64,000 bases of DNA from Candidatus Hepatincola sp. Av (GCA_023518375.1 CP068450.1:496001-560000), one strand, 5' to 3'; numbered from the stretch's first letter, positions 41,634 through 52,177 are shown. The notes: generated by a model from the sequence alone, not told the origin. Made by a program: numbers and translations.

Positions 41634-42119
41634 ATGAGAAAAATCCATTATAGTTATATGATAATCTTTACTTTAACAATTACTCTTTGTGCAATTATAT
41701 TTTTTAACTTTAACCGTCATGCCTATGGCAATGTCCAAAATCTTGTCGGGCAAGATTTACAATGTAAAGCTACTAAATCTTTTACGGTAAATGCCAACCT
41801 AAACGACCCCAATGTAAACATTACTAAAGGACATACCAGAGGTGCTATGTTTAATTATAATATTACTGGAACAAACTTAGAATCTGGAGATTCTCAAAAA
41901 ATCTACATTTACGACCAGTTCTATAAACATCATCTATATTTAAAAAACGATCGTGATGGAGTTGCAATTTTTGAAGGTAACCATAATAATGGTGCCTCTA
42001 ACTCTTCTAAGGTAATTGAATATAATTCAGATACTAATATATTAACTTCTATTACTACTCGTTATAATGCTAAAATTCATAGTTTTACTTTAGTAAAAAT
42101 TATTATGGAATGTACTTAA
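41634..42119 (+). CDS. Membrane-anchored or exported hypothetical protein
   Basis: A 161-residue protein with an N-terminal hydrophobic segment (about residues 9-26) and a putative cleavage or anchor before NVQNLVG. Two Cys are in the mature part (LQCKA and the final MECT), possibly a disulfide. The rest is beta-rich and polar (YIYDQFYKHHLYL, DGVAIFEG). CAGGAGA lies upstream of the ATG. No family recognised. Confidence 0.65.
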   Translation: MRKIHYSYMIIFTLTITLCAIIFFNFNRHAYGNVQNLVGQDLQCKATKSFTVNANLNDPNVNITKGHTRGAMFNYNITGTNLESGDSQKIYIYDQFYKHHLYLKNDRDGVAIFEGNHNNGASNSSKVIEYNSDTNILTSITTRYNAKIHSFTLVKIIMECT

Positions 42120-42210
42120 ATTATATATACAAACAACTAGCTAACCACAAATAATATAAGAAAAAACTATGCTTTCTATTTATCAGTTTTGAAAAATTTT
42201 ATTCACTATT

Positions 42211-42837
42211 TTATAGGTTAGATTCTTTGGCTATATTTTTTATAAGGTAATCAAGGAGGATATGTATATCAGTAAAATTCTCACTACCTTGTTCATCTTT
42301 ATTATTTTCAACTTTACAAGCATTTTTAATAGCTTTTTTATAGTTTCTTGATTCATAATAAAAGTTATCTTCTATACTTCTATCATACTCTTTCTTTAGA
42401 TATTTTTTTATCTGCTGGCAATTATCAAAGGGCTTATTAGTATCTTCTTCATAAAGTAATAAAAAATATTCAAAACAAGGATTGGAACCAATAAAGATAA
42501 AATCAGTATTTTTATCTTTATTACTTTTTTTACTCTTTTCACATTCTATTTTTACTTTTTCATAAAAATCATGTTTATCTTTATCTACTACTATAAAAGT
42601 CTTATAATATTCTTTAGATTCTTCCTTTATGAATCTTTTAGCATAAGCTAATACTTGCTTAGGAGTCGATTTACCCCTCGAGCCCTTAACACAAACAATT
42701 TTATTAATTCCTAATTTTTCAACAAATTTTTTAAAGTACGTACAAGAAGTTATTTTATCCTCACAAAAAATAGCATAATGTTTCTTTAACGGCTTATTTT
42801 TACTCTTACGCTTTAAACTATTATTATTCCTTACCAT
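42211..42837 (-). CDS. RloB-domain protein (TOPRIM-like nuclease candidate)
   Basis: A 208-residue protein. RloB features are FCEDKITSCTYFKKFV with Glu26, the acidic IVVDKDKHD (Asp85, Asp87), and SNPCFEYFLLLYEE; the Glu and Asp-x-Asp are the expected TOPRIM-type metal residues. The N-terminal 19 residues are very basic. RloB partners the ATPase RloA in clusters first noted inside type I restriction loci. It overlaps the ATPase gene by 14 bases, and the pair looks like an anti-phage unit; no restriction genes are nearby. Confidence 0.85.
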   Translation of the reverse strand: MVRNNNSLKRKSKNKPLKKHYAIFCEDKITSCTYFKKFVEKLGINKIVCVKGSRGKSTPKQVLAYAKRFIKEESKEYYKTFIVVDKDKHDFYEKVKIECEKSKKSNKDKNTDFIFIGSNPCFEYFLLLYEEDTNKPFDNCQQIKKYLKKEYDRSIEDNFYYESRNYKKAIKNACKVENNKDEQGSENFTDIHILLDYLIKNIAKESNL

Positions 42838-44098
42838 TATACAATTCCTCTAACTCTATAATACTAGCCTCAAAGTTAGGGATGGCACCATACTTACCTG
42901 TATAATACCTATTCTGTATGTTTTCACCTTTCTTAGAATTAAAGTCATCTAAAGAGTAAATTTCTGTCATCTGCTTGTTATTTTTTTCTACAAAATAAAC
43001 TTCATCTTTTCTAAATAATGTATCATCAAGTAGGGTAATATCATGGGTAGTAAAAATTAATTGAGCATGGTTTTTATTAATAATAGGGCTATTAAACAAA
43101 TTAACAATATAACGTACTATATGTGGATGTAAACTATCTTCTAATTCGTCAATTAATATGAGTTTGCCTTTTTCTATATCTGGTAATAATTTATTTAATA
43201 ACATGAAAACATTATCTGTACCATCTGAAACTTGGTTGTTATTAAATAATACCTCTTTCCCTTGATTACTAATATGTTTATATTTTCTATCATGAAAAAT
43301 ATACTCTGGTACTTTAGTTTTATCTTCATCTTTGCTTGAAGACTCTTTTAACATTTCTATTAACTCAGCTGGAAGTTTCTCTTTTTCTACTAGTACTTCT
43401 TTTACTCTTAAATCTAAATCCTGTATAATTGTATTAATCTTATTTTTCAATATATCATCATTAATAAAATTTTCAAGCACTGGTTCATAGTTATCTTTAT
43501 TAACAAAAAACCATTTGTAAGTGTTTATAACTTGGTTAGAATATTCACTTTCATTAGTAGTATTATCAGCAAAAATTTGCCAAAATAATTTTCTAGATGT
43601 TGCTAACTGTTTTAAGCCCTCTTGATATGTTGTATTCTTAGGAAAGTGTTTATTATAAGTATACTCATAATTATTACCATTAAGATTTTTACTTCTTGTA
43701 AAAAATGCTGTTGTAGCTTTAGTTATAGGTTTATCTTTATTAACATATAATTCTTCTTTTATAACATTAGTACCTGTAAACTCTAAAACATATTCAAAAA
43801 AGTATGATTCCCTATAAAGAACTAATTTAATAAATGATGGCTGGTTTTGAAAAGTCTCATCTAATAAAAAAGGTTCTGAAGAGTTTTTAGTTAAACCTCT
43901 TCTTATATTTCTTAAAACTTTTAATAAATTAGTTTTACCTGAAGCATTGGCTCCATAAATTACAGCTTTATGTAAAACTTTCAAATCTTTAGAGACTTCT
44001 TTAACATAACCATCTTTTCTTTTATTGTTAGCTATTAATGAAAACGTTTGTTCATCACCAAAACTTAAACAATTTTTTACTGTTAATTCTAATAACAT
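42824..44098 (-). CDS. AAA_15/RloA-like ATPase
   Basis: A 424-residue ATPase. The Walker A GANASGKT is at residues 49-56, just after the N-terminal VKNCLSFGDEQTFSL strand typical of OLD/RecF-like ATPases. The Walker B KLILIDELEDSLHP lies near residue 310, followed by IFTTHDITLLDD. The middle 200 residues are family-specific. It is the upstream gene of the RloB pair and ends FEASIIELEELYNGKE. Similar ATPase/TOPRIM pairs (PARIS, Gabija, OLD) sense phage proteins or DNA; that role is inferred here. Confidence 0.85.
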   Translation of the reverse strand: MLLELTVKNCLSFGDEQTFSLIANNKRKDGYVKEVSKDLKVLHKAVIYGANASGKTNLLKVLRNIRRGLTKNSSEPFLLDETFQNQPSFIKLVLYRESYFFEYVLEFTGTNVIKEELYVNKDKPITKATTAFFTRSKNLNGNNYEYTYNKHFPKNTTYQEGLKQLATSRKLFWQIFADNTTNESEYSNQVINTYKWFFVNKDNYEPVLENFINDDILKNKINTIIQDLDLRVKEVLVEKEKLPAELIEMLKESSSKDEDKTKVPEYIFHDRKYKHISNQGKEVLFNNNQVSDGTDNVFMLLNKLLPDIEKGKLILIDELEDSLHPHIVRYIVNLFNSPIINKNHAQLIFTTHDITLLDDTLFRKDEVYFVEKNNKQMTEIYSLDDFNSKKGENIQNRYYTGKYGAIPNFEASIIELEELYNGKE

Positions 44099-44604
44099 AC
44101 TCTTTATACACCTTATAATAAACTTATTGAAAACTGTTTGATTTATTTATATTATTACTTATTATAATAATAGTCTTTTTTGTTAATTTAAATATTATAC
44201 GAAAAAATTGTACAATATTTTTGTTTATTATACTACTTTTTACCCACAAAAGCAACATTTTTCTATTATATACTTTAAAAATTCATTAAAAATAGCTCCT
44301 TGTATAAGAAATAGTAATAAAATACTATATAACTTATTCATTGTAACTGCTCTATTAATTGAAATTTTTATAATAATAAAATATTTACCAATAATAATTA
44401 TTTATATTAACAATCTTGTAAAATAGTTTCATTTTAGTTAAACTATAAATTTTTAAAACTTATAGGGTCTCTACAGAATTTAGCGTGTTGAAATTCAATG
44501 TATATTTAATAATTCTCTAAAGAAAATAAACTTATATCGCTAGATAAAAAAAGAAGAAATTAAGCAAAGTACAAAAATACTGTTTCTTAATATTAAAATA
44601 TAAA
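44099..44604. other. Intergenic region between the ATPase gene and tRNA-His
   Basis: No supportable gene. It probably holds the promoter of the ATPase/RloB pair. One short frame at 44208-44426 has no ribosome site. Confidence 0.5.
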
Positions 44605-44682
44605 TGGGGCGAATGATGGGACTCGAACCCACGACCCTCTGAACCACAACCAGATGCTCTAACCACCTGAGCTACACCCGCC
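44605..44682 (-). tRNA. tRNA-His (GTG)
   Basis: A complete cloverleaf on the minus strand. The anticodon loop is TTGTGGT (anticodon GTG), the TPsiC arm contains GGTTCGAGTCC, and CCA is encoded. The acceptor stem GCGGGTG/CATTCGC is extended by G-1 paired with C73, the canonical histidine identity element. Confidence 0.95.
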
Positions 44683-45252
44683 ATAATTAACCAAAACCTT
44701 TTATTAAAATATAATAAAGTTATTAGCCTTTGTTAACACTAGTACATTCTAACATATTAAAAAAAAATTTAAACTAATATTTTTTGCCTTGAATATATAA
44801 AGTAACCTATATTTCCTTAACATTATCAACCTGTAAATACTAAGTTATATTTATTTTTTACTTATTAAAATATTTAAACTAAATTAAATTAAAAGATTCC
44901 TCTAGAATCTAATTCTACTTTTAAACTACCTCAATAAAATAGTTGGAATAAGAAACTTATTTAACTTTGAATTTATAAATTAATTTATTTTTTTCTCTGT
45001 GCAGATCATTTTTTGTAGTATTTTATATGCTGAGTAATATTATTTATAATTATGTTTTATTATATTTTCTAAACTTAGTACTATCTAATTAAACTATCTT
45101 TAATACTACTTTTTTGGTAACACTAAAAAACACAATATATAATTATGAAAAGCTTACTATTCTTAATGAAATTTTTACTTAATTCAATTTTTAGTTTAAA
45201 CCTTGTTTCAGTTTATAGATCTTGTGTAAAATTATAAGGTTACCTTTAAAAA
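44683..45252. other. Gene-free AT-rich region
   Basis: A 570-base stretch upstream of tRNA-His and downstream of the small membrane protein gene. I see no gene, RNA or repeat. Confidence 0.5.
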
Positions 45253-45480
45253 CTATTTCTTCCCTTTACTTCTTTTTTTGTAGTATCTATCTTTAAAACA
45301 CAGAACGTTCCATGTAATTAAATTCACAAGAAGTAATAATAAAGCTAAATTACCAATGAATAAAATAATACCAGCAAATCCTATAAAACCTATAGTAAAA
45401 TTATCAAAACCATATAAAATTAATGGTACTCCTACAATATGGCAAATAGCGGTTATTAATATTAAAATCCATGTTCTCAT
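45253..45480 (-). CDS. Small two-helix membrane protein
   Basis: A 75-residue protein with two long membrane helices (about residues 4-24 and 30-57) and a strongly basic C-terminal tail (DRYYKKRSKGKK), which should face the cytoplasm. The ribosome site AGAAGGAGA is one of the best in the window, supporting expression. No family recognised. Confidence 0.7.
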   Translation of the reverse strand: MRTWILILITAICHIVGVPLILYGFDNFTIGFIGFAGIILFIGNLALLLLLVNLITWNVLCFKDRYYKKRSKGKK

Positions 45481-45732
45481 AATAAGTTCTCCTTCTTCTA
45501 TTATATTGTCTGTGAAAAGTTACTCTTAACACCTTTTAAACTAGTAGTTAAAATTTTACTTTCCCTTTTAACAAAAATATTAAATATAGTTAGGATTAAT
45601 TAGAACTACTTGTTAATATAAATTTGTAAGAAATTATCTTACATATAATAATGGCTTAGCAAAGCACATTAATTACTATTCAAATAAAACTTGTAATAAA
45701 TATATGTTAGTAACACATCATTAATTATTTTA

Positions 45733-47241
45733 TTAATTGGTGGAATTACTAGGTACTGCTCCGTTATTATTAGAACTACTTACAGTACTATTATTGGAGT
45801 TACTTACATTTTCATTAGTACTAGTATTATTTGTATTACTTACATTAGTTGATGAACTAACATTTGCCTGATTGTTAGTACTATTAGTGGAATTATTATT
45901 CCCCACAGTATTTGTTATAGAGTTTCCACTATTAACTGCATTAACCTTACTGTTTATATTAGCATTATTAGAATTACTCACTGGGTTATTTTTACCACCA
46001 ATAGCAGTATTAGTATTTGTATTAGAAGTTGATACAGTATTAGAAGAACTTGTACCATTATTACTTATTGTAGTATTATTGCTTGCACTACTACTATTAT
46101 TAGTATTGGAGTTATTTACTGTAGAATTAGAACTAATCGTATTACTAGCTGTATTACCAACGTTTCCACTGTTAACATTAGCATTATTAGACTCTATGAT
46201 ACTAGCTTTAGCATTTTCAGGAGGTATTTCCTTAGATTGTATAGTGGAATTTGCCCCAACACTAGTTTGTTGTTCTTGATATTCAGCTAATTCATCTGGA
46301 GTTACTTTCGTTACCTCCTCAGGAATATTAGCAGTATTTTCAATTACTTGTTCAAGTTCAGCATTTCCCTTACGAATTTCCTGATTTTTTTTGTATTCAT
46401 AATCTACATATCTTGAAAGCCACTGAATTGAATCTAGTTTAGGAGAATTATAAATATTATATGGTACTCTACCATCAAAGCCTACAATAATAATAAAAAT
46501 TTCATCTTCAGGCATATCTGTTACATAACGTTTTTCTACCCTTATTTTGGAATCTAGATTATATAAATAATCTGTTATGTATTGGGCATATACGGTTTTT
46601 TCTACTGAAATTGTTTGTTGTTCATAGTTTTTTAATTTATAACCATTAACAAACATCAAAGCTAATTTATTACTATTTTTATCTGTTTTACTTAATAAGT
46701 TTTGCAAAATAGTTTTATGCTCTTGACTTAATTTAACGTTAACATAGCTTTTTCTTTGATACTTTACTTGAAGGTTTTCAATATATTTTTCAGGATCTTT
46801 TTCTAATTCTTCTGGAGTAATAGTATGAATTAAAAAGGCTTTTTCATCTTCAGTTTTGCTAATATCAAATTCTTTGTCTTCCTTTGCATTACCTTTAGTA
46901 TCTTTTTCTATTTTTAAAACTGTAAAAGGCACTTTATAATAAGTAGCAATTTGATTCACAGGGAAATCTGCAATTTTCTTTGGTAATTTTTTCATTTGTT
47001 TAGTATTATCAGCAAATGAATTTTTAGACTTATTTATACTACTATTACCTGTTTGGTTAGTGGCAGTTTTAGTAGAAGTATTTTTAGAATTAGTAGTTAC
47101 AGAAGATAATTTTTGTGAATTTTTGGTTGTGCTAGTTTTAGTAGAAGTTTTATTATTAGTATTTTTAGCACTACCTTTAGGGTTATGGGAGCAAGCCACT
47201 AATAAAATAATTAACAGAAAACAAGCAAATATTCTTGGCAT
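45733..47241 (-). CDS. Surface lipoprotein with an Asn/Ser/Thr-rich tail
   Basis: A 502-residue protein with signal peptide and lipobox LVAC (Cys17). Three parts follow: a Lys/Thr/Ser-rich linker (18-85), a folded charged domain (about 86-310, with FPVNQIATYYKVPFTVLKIE and FIIIVGFDGRVPYNIY), and a tail of about 150 residues made mostly of Asn, Ser, Thr and Val. The lipid anchor and long disordered tail suggest exposure outside the cell. No family recognised. It is convergent with nothing and stands alone. Confidence 0.75.
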   Translation of the reverse strand: MPRIFACFLLIILLVACSHNPKGSAKNTNNKTSTKTSTTKNSQKLSSVTTNSKNTSTKTATNQTGNSSINKSKNSFADNTKQMKKLPKKIADFPVNQIATYYKVPFTVLKIEKDTKGNAKEDKEFDISKTEDEKAFLIHTITPEELEKDPEKYIENLQVKYQRKSYVNVKLSQEHKTILQNLLSKTDKNSNKLALMFVNGYKLKNYEQQTISVEKTVYAQYITDYLYNLDSKIRVEKRYVTDMPEDEIFIIIVGFDGRVPYNIYNSPKLDSIQWLSRYVDYEYKKNQEIRKGNAELEQVIENTANIPEEVTKVTPDELAEYQEQQTSVGANSTIQSKEIPPENAKASIIESNNANVNSGNVGNTASNTISSNSTVNNSNTNNSSSASNNTTISNNGTSSSNTVSTSNTNTNTAIGGKNNPVSNSNNANINSKVNAVNSGNSITNTVGNNNSTNSTNNQANVSSSTNVSNTNNTSTNENVSNSNNSTVSSSNNNGAVPSNSTN

Positions 47242-47461
47242 AGAAAAGATCTTATAAAATCATTATTTATAAATAACTATTTTATAGTTTACCTTATAAT
47301 ACCTAGAACGGCAAATATAAATTTTTTTTAAACATTATTTATTAACTAAATATCAGAAAAATAAAAATAAATTAAATTATTTAATTTTGAATAATTTAAA
47401 CTACAAAATTCTTAAGGTAAAAACTTATGTTTATTATATAATAAATAGCAAGTTAATCACA

Positions 47462-49291
47462 TTAAAGATATTTTTTTAAAGCCTTGTAAATACTTTCACT
47501 ATTAATATGAGCTATTCCCTTTTGCTCTGTAATAGTTCCTTGCGGGATAAACTCTTTTATACAAATTGCTCTAACTTTTATAGTATGTAATAAATCATGT
47601 TCTATTAGTATATTCATAACTAAATTAGCAAATACCGAAGATAATCCCTCTTCTACAATAATTAATCCTTCATGATTTTTTACTAATTCAAGTATTAACT
47701 CTTCATCAATAGGTTTAGCAAATACGGCATCAGCTACTGTAATTGTTAGCTTATCCCTTTCTTGTAACATGTTAGCTGCAGCTATTGAGTCGTGTAATAT
47801 TCCCCCAATACTTAGTAACGCTATTTTTTTACCTTGTTGGATAACTCGTCCCTTACCCATAGTAATTATAGGTTCTATACCATTTAAGTTAGGATAATAA
47901 TTTTTAGCATAGCGAATAAAAGATGGCTTATTGTTAATATTTACCATTAATTGCAACATTGGAGCAATATCTTGTTGCATACTAGGAGCCATAAAAATAA
48001 TATTAGGTAAAGGTAAAAACATGGAGTAATCTAATAAACCATGATGAGTTATCCCATCTTGACCTACTAAACCTGCCCTATCTAATACAAATCTAACTGG
48101 TAAATTAGCTAAGGCAATATCATGCACAACCTGATCGTAGGCTCTTTGCATAAAAGTTGAATAAATACAAACAAAAGGAATCAAACCAGCTTTTGCTAAA
48201 CCAGCCGCAAAAGATACCCCATGTTGTTCGGCAATTCCTACATCAAAAACCTGTTTAGGATATTTACAATGTAAAGGTTCTAAACCTGTTCCTTTTAACA
48301 TAGCTCCTGTAATTGCTACTACCTTAGGGTTTTCCATGATAGGATCTAAACTTTCAGCAAAAAAAGTAGTATTTGTTTTATATCGTTGAGTTCCTCCACC
48401 TGTTGCCTCTACACCATGTAACCTATCCTCAGCACTTTCGGCCTTAGAGTAACCCTTTCCTTTGGTTGTTAATACATGTAATAAAATAGGTTTATTATCT
48501 GGTAGATTTTTAATATTGTTAAGAATTTCAATTAATAATTGAACATCATGCCCATCTACTGGGCCAACATAATCAAAGCCCAAGTCTTCAAATAAATTAG
48601 ACTGTAAATTTATATGCGATAAAGAATTAATTTTCTTTACAGCTTCTAACACTGGTTTTGGCATAGTGTGTTTAATTAAATTCTTTAAAGTTACCATAGG
48701 GCGAGATGTTTTTATTTTAGAGAAATAATTACTTAAAGCCCCTGTAGTTTTAGAAATAGACATATTGTTATCATTTAAAATAACTAGCATTTTAACAGGC
48801 ATAGATCCTAAATGGTTGATTGCCTCTAGAGCTATTCCTGCACCAATAGCCGAATCACCAATAATATTTACTACATTGGCTTTGTCTTGTTGCTTTAGCA
48901 TGCCTACCTGTAGCCCCATTGCATTAGAAATAGAAGTAGAACTATGACCTCCAATAAAAAAATCATGAGGATTCTCAAAAGGATTAGTAAAACCAGAAAT
49001 TCCTTTATACATTCTTAAACTACTAAACAAATTTTTTTGCCCTGTAAGTATTTTATGAGCATAAGACTGGTGCCCAATATCCCAAATAATTTTATCAATT
49101 GGACTATTATAAACATAATGTAAGGCTACAGCTAATTCTACTGTTCCTAAGGAAGAACCTAAATGCCCCCCTGTTTGAAAAACCATTGAGGTAATAAACT
49201 CTCTAATTTCATGGCATAACTCTTGAATTTCAGATACTGATAACTTTTTTAAATCCTCAGGATTATCTACTTTATCTAGAATTTTAGGCAT
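47462..49291 (-). CDS. dxs: 1-deoxy-D-xylulose-5-phosphate synthase
   Basis: The TPP enzyme that starts the MEP isoprenoid route. Motifs: VFQTGGHLGSSLG, NIIGDSAIGAGIALEAINHLG with NDNNMSIS (TPP/metal), VGPVDGHDV, FDVGIAEQHGVSFAAG and DRAGLVGQDGITHHG. I place the start at ATG 49291, nine bases after GGGAG; the ATG nine codons upstream lies inside ispA and lacks a site. It is the only obvious heavy user of thiamine diphosphate in this window. Confidence 0.96.
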   Translation of the reverse strand: MPKILDKVDNPEDLKKLSVSEIQELCHEIREFITSMVFQTGGHLGSSLGTVELAVALHYVYNSPIDKIIWDIGHQSYAHKILTGQKNLFSSLRMYKGISGFTNPFENPHDFFIGGHSSTSISNAMGLQVGMLKQQDKANVVNIIGDSAIGAGIALEAINHLGSMPVKMLVILNDNNMSISKTTGALSNYFSKIKTSRPMVTLKNLIKHTMPKPVLEAVKKINSLSHINLQSNLFEDLGFDYVGPVDGHDVQLLIEILNNIKNLPDNKPILLHVLTTKGKGYSKAESAEDRLHGVEATGGGTQRYKTNTTFFAESLDPIMENPKVVAITGAMLKGTGLEPLHCKYPKQVFDVGIAEQHGVSFAAGLAKAGLIPFVCIYSTFMQRAYDQVVHDIALANLPVRFVLDRAGLVGQDGITHHGLLDYSMFLPLPNIIFMAPSMQQDIAPMLQLMVNINNKPSFIRYAKNYYPNLNGIEPIITMGKGRVIQQGKKIALLSIGGILHDSIAAANMLQERDKLTITVADAVFAKPIDEELILELVKNHEGLIIVEEGLSSVFANLVMNILIEHDLLHTIKVRAICIKEFIPQGTITEQKGIAHINSESIYKALKKYL

Positions 49292-50123
49292 TGTTAGTAA
49301 CTCCCATAATAAAGTCATTTACTTGGTGCATATCTTTTAAACCTAAGTTAATTGCTTGTTGTTTAGAAGTATTATTTAACTCTTCAAGCAAATTAAAAGT
49401 AGCATTTTTACCTAAAAAGTTAACAATGTTTACTCCCTTATCTTTGGTGTCTTGTAAATCATCAGCAATTTGAAACATAATGCCTAGTTTTTCACCATAA
49501 TCCTGAAGTCTGGCTATAAAATGAGAATCTTTATAAGCTAGCATTGCTACTATAACTAATGGTAAAGCCATAAATTTAGCAGTCTTTAATAGGTGAATTG
49601 TTTGTAAATTAGGTAAATTCGCTGGTAGAGTTTTATTAAATTCAAGGTCAAACATTTGCCCACTAATTAAATTCTTACTACCAATACTATCGGCAACTAT
49701 GTTAATTACTTGCAATTGTAAACTTGTAGGAATATTCAACCTTGAAGAACTTAACATATAAAAGGCTTCACTTTGCAAAGCATCACCTGTTAAAATAGCA
49801 GTATATTCATTAAATTTTTTATGTAAAGAAGGTTGCCCCCTCCGTATATCATCATTATCCATAGCTGGTAAATCATCATGAACTAAAGTATAAGCATGAA
49901 TCATCTCTAAAGAACAAGCTAAAAGCAAAAAGTCTTCTTCATCAACATCTATTTCTTTAGCTAGAAAACCCATAATGGCAGGGCGAAATCTTTTACCACC
50001 TTGTAAAGCATAAGTTAGGGCAGTTTTAATATTGTTAGAAGGTATACTTAATTTAGCTACCTCTTCTTTTAACATGGAATTGATTTTTTCTTCCATAACT
50101 CCTAAATATTCAGGAAATAACAT
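49284..50123 (-). CDS. ispA: Geranyl/farnesyl diphosphate synthase
   Basis: A trans-prenyltransferase of 279 residues. The first Asp-rich motif is HDDLPAMDNDDIRRG and the second QIADDLQDTKDKG; GGKRFRPAI is the substrate-binding segment. It produces prenyl diphosphates for undecaprenol and quinones. It begins two bases after xseB, and overlaps the dxs start slightly. The xseB-ispA-dxs order is widely conserved. Confidence 0.95.
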   Translation of the reverse strand: MLFPEYLGVMEEKINSMLKEEVAKLSIPSNNIKTALTYALQGGKRFRPAIMGFLAKEIDVDEEDFLLLACSLEMIHAYTLVHDDLPAMDNDDIRRGQPSLHKKFNEYTAILTGDALQSEAFYMLSSSRLNIPTSLQLQVINIVADSIGSKNLISGQMFDLEFNKTLPANLPNLQTIHLLKTAKFMALPLVIVAMLAYKDSHFIARLQDYGEKLGIMFQIADDLQDTKDKGVNIVNFLGKNATFNLLEELNNTSKQQAINLGLKDMHQVNDFIMGVTNNA

Positions 50124-50125
50124 AA

Positions 50126-50356
50126 TTATAAATCATCAGCTATTTTTTGCACATCTACTTTAGCATTTTCTAAGACTTCAGTACAATATTTTGCTAATAT
50201 TTTTCCAGCCTTATAATATACTACGCTATCCTCTAAGGAAATATCACCACTTTCTTGCAAAGCAACTATTTCTTCTAATAAAGCAAAAGCCTCCTCAAAT
50301 GAAACTTTCATACTTTTAATTTTTTCTAAAGATTGAATATCTTTAACTTTCAGCAT
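50126..50356 (-). CDS. xseB: Exodeoxyribonuclease VII small subunit
   Basis: A 76-residue helical protein. MKVSFEEAFALLEEIVALQESGDISLEDSV is the family core. It is the regulatory small subunit of exonuclease VII; the large subunit xseA is not in this window. AAGGAG lies six bases before the ATG. Confidence 0.93.
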   Translation of the reverse strand: MLKVKDIQSLEKIKSMKVSFEEAFALLEEIVALQESGDISLEDSVVYYKAGKILAKYCTEVLENAKVDVQKIADDL

Positions 50357-50389
50357 GGCTAACTCCTTCTTATTAATATTTAGAAAGTA

Positions 50390-52177
50390 TTATTTGGCTC
50401 CTTTATTTGGTAGTTTCATACTAATATGAAGTTCCCTTAATTGTTCAGAGCTAACTGTATTTGGGGCTCCCATTAATAGGTCTTCCCCTGTTTGAGTTAA
50501 AGGAAAAGCAATAATTTCACGAATATTTTGGGAATTGGCCAATAACATAACTATTCTATCTATACCTGGAGCTGAACCCGCATGAGGTGGTGCTCCATAT
50601 TGAAAAGCATTAAAGATACCCGCAAACTTATTTTCTATGAATTCTTTGGAATAACCAGCAATTTCAAAGGCTCTTACCATAATATCTAGACGATGGTTAC
50701 GTACTGCCCCACTAGATAACTCCACACCATTACATACAATATCATACTGATACGCTAAAACATCTAATGGGTTCTTTGTATTTAAGGCTTCCATACCACC
50801 TTGTGGCATAGAAAAAGGATTGTGGGAAAAGTCTATTTTCCCTGTTTCTTCATTTACCTCAAACATTGGAAAGTCTGTAATAAAACAGAATTCAAAAGTA
50901 TTGTCTGTAATTAGGTTTAGTTCTTCGGCAATTTTAGTTCTAGCAAGTCCGGCAAATTTTTGGGCAGCTAACCCTTTACCACAAACAAAAAATACACTAT
51001 CACCTTTTTTTGCATTAGCATTATTTTGAATTAAAGCTAGTTCTTCAGCTGTTAATTTACTAGCAATTGGTCCTTTAGCTCCGCCTTGAGAGTCAAAAAT
51101 TATATAACCTAAGCCTCCTTGCCCCTCAAGTCTTGCCCAAGCATTAAGTTTATCAAAAAAACTTCTTGGCTGTTCTGCCGAATTAGGCACAGCAATAGCT
51201 AACACACTTGCCCCCTTAGCAATTAAGTTGGCAAATAGAGAAAATTCACTATTTTTAAAGGCTTCAGTAGTTTTAGTAATTATTAAAGGATTTCGTAAGT
51301 CTGGCTTATCAGTTCCATATTTATCCATACTTTCTAAATATGGAATCCTAGGAAAAGGTGGTTTTGTTACCTTTTTACCACCAGCAAACTTATTAAAAGT
51401 TTTATACATTACATCATCTAAAATTTTAAAAACATCTTCTTGAGTAGCAAAAGCCATTTCAAAATCTAACTGGTAGAATTCCCCTGGCGTTCTATCTGCC
51501 CTTGCATCTTCATCACGAAAACATGGAGCTATTTGGAAGTATTTATCAAAGCCTGAAACCATAAATAATTGTTTAAATTGCTGTGGTGCTTGAGGTAAAG
51601 CATAAAATTTACCGATATGCTTTCTACTTGGTACTAGAAAATCTCTGGCTCCCTCAGGGCTTGAAGCTGTAAGAATAGGAGTTTGCATTTCTAGAAAACC
51701 ATGTTCTTCCATTTGTTGACGAATAAAACTAATAATTTGAGAACGTAGAATTATATTAGAATGATTTCTTGCTCGCCGTAGATCTAAAAAGCGGTATTTT
51801 AAACGAATACTTTCTGGGGCATTATCATCTTCTGCTACCAAAAATGGTAAAACTTTAGCAGAGTTTTCTACTATTAGATCTTCTACCACAACTTCTATTT
51901 CACCTGAAAGTAAATCTTCATTAATGGTATCAACAGATCTTGCCCTTACTAAACCTGTAATAGTTAAAATAGATTCCACTCTTACATGTTCTATTTCAGC
52001 AAAAAATTTAGAGTTTTTATCTATTACACATTGGGTTATACCGAAATGATCTCGCAGATCTATGAAAATCAAACTGCCATGATCCCGCTTACTATGCACC
52101 CAACCTGATAACCTAACTTTGCTTTTAAGATGTTCTTTTCTTAACTCATTACATGTATGTGTTCTAAATTGATGCAT
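50390..52177 (-). CDS. aspS: Aspartyl-tRNA synthetase
   Basis: A 595-residue bacterial-type class IIb synthetase. An N-terminal OB fold ([23 protein letters not shown]) is followed by the catalytic core with motif 2 [16 protein letters not shown] and motif 3 [18 protein letters not shown]. The GAD insertion domain is between. Many alphaproteobacterial enzymes of this type also charge tRNA-Asn; that cannot be judged here. Confidence 0.96.
   Translation of the reverse strand: MHQFRTHTCNELRKEHLKSKVRLSGWVHSKRDHGSLIFIDLRDHFGITQCVIDKNSKFFAEIEHVRVESILTITGLVRARSVDTINEDLLSGEIEVVVEDLIVENSAKVLPFLVAEDDNAPESIRLKYRFLDLRRARNHSNIILRSQIISFIRQQMEEHGFLEMQTPILTASSPEGARDFLVPSRKHIGKFYALPQAPQQFKQLFMVSGFDKYFQIAPCFRDEDARADRTPGEFYQLDFEMAFATQEDVFKILDDVMYKTFNKFAGGKKVTKPPFPRIPYLESMDKYGTDKPDLRNPLIITKTTEAFKNSEFSLFANLIAKGASVLAIAVPNSAEQPRSFFDKLNAWARLEGQGGLGYIIFDSQGGAKGPIASKLTAEELALIQNNANAKKGDSVFFVCGKGLAAQKFAGLARTKIAEELNLITDNTFEFCFITDFPMFEVNEETGKIDFSHNPFSMPQGGMEALNTKNPLDVLAYQYDIVCNGVELSSGAVRNHRLDIMVRAFEIAGYSKEFIENKFAGIFNAFQYGAPPHAGSAPGIDRIVMLLANSQNIREIIAFPLTQTGEDLLMGAPNTVSSEQLRELHISMKLPNKGAK

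Noticed and set aside
44208-44426. A 72-codon hydrophobic frame between the ATPase gene and tRNA-His
   Set aside because: It begins at TTG without a Shine-Dalgarno and its composition is what AT-rich non-coding DNA gives.
45872-46279. A Leu/Val-rich open frame on the plus strand that looks like a membrane protein
   Set aside because: It is the antisense of the Asn/Ser/Thr codon-rich tail of the lipoprotein gene (AAT/AGT/ACT read as ATT/ACT/AGT complements), and has no ribosome site.
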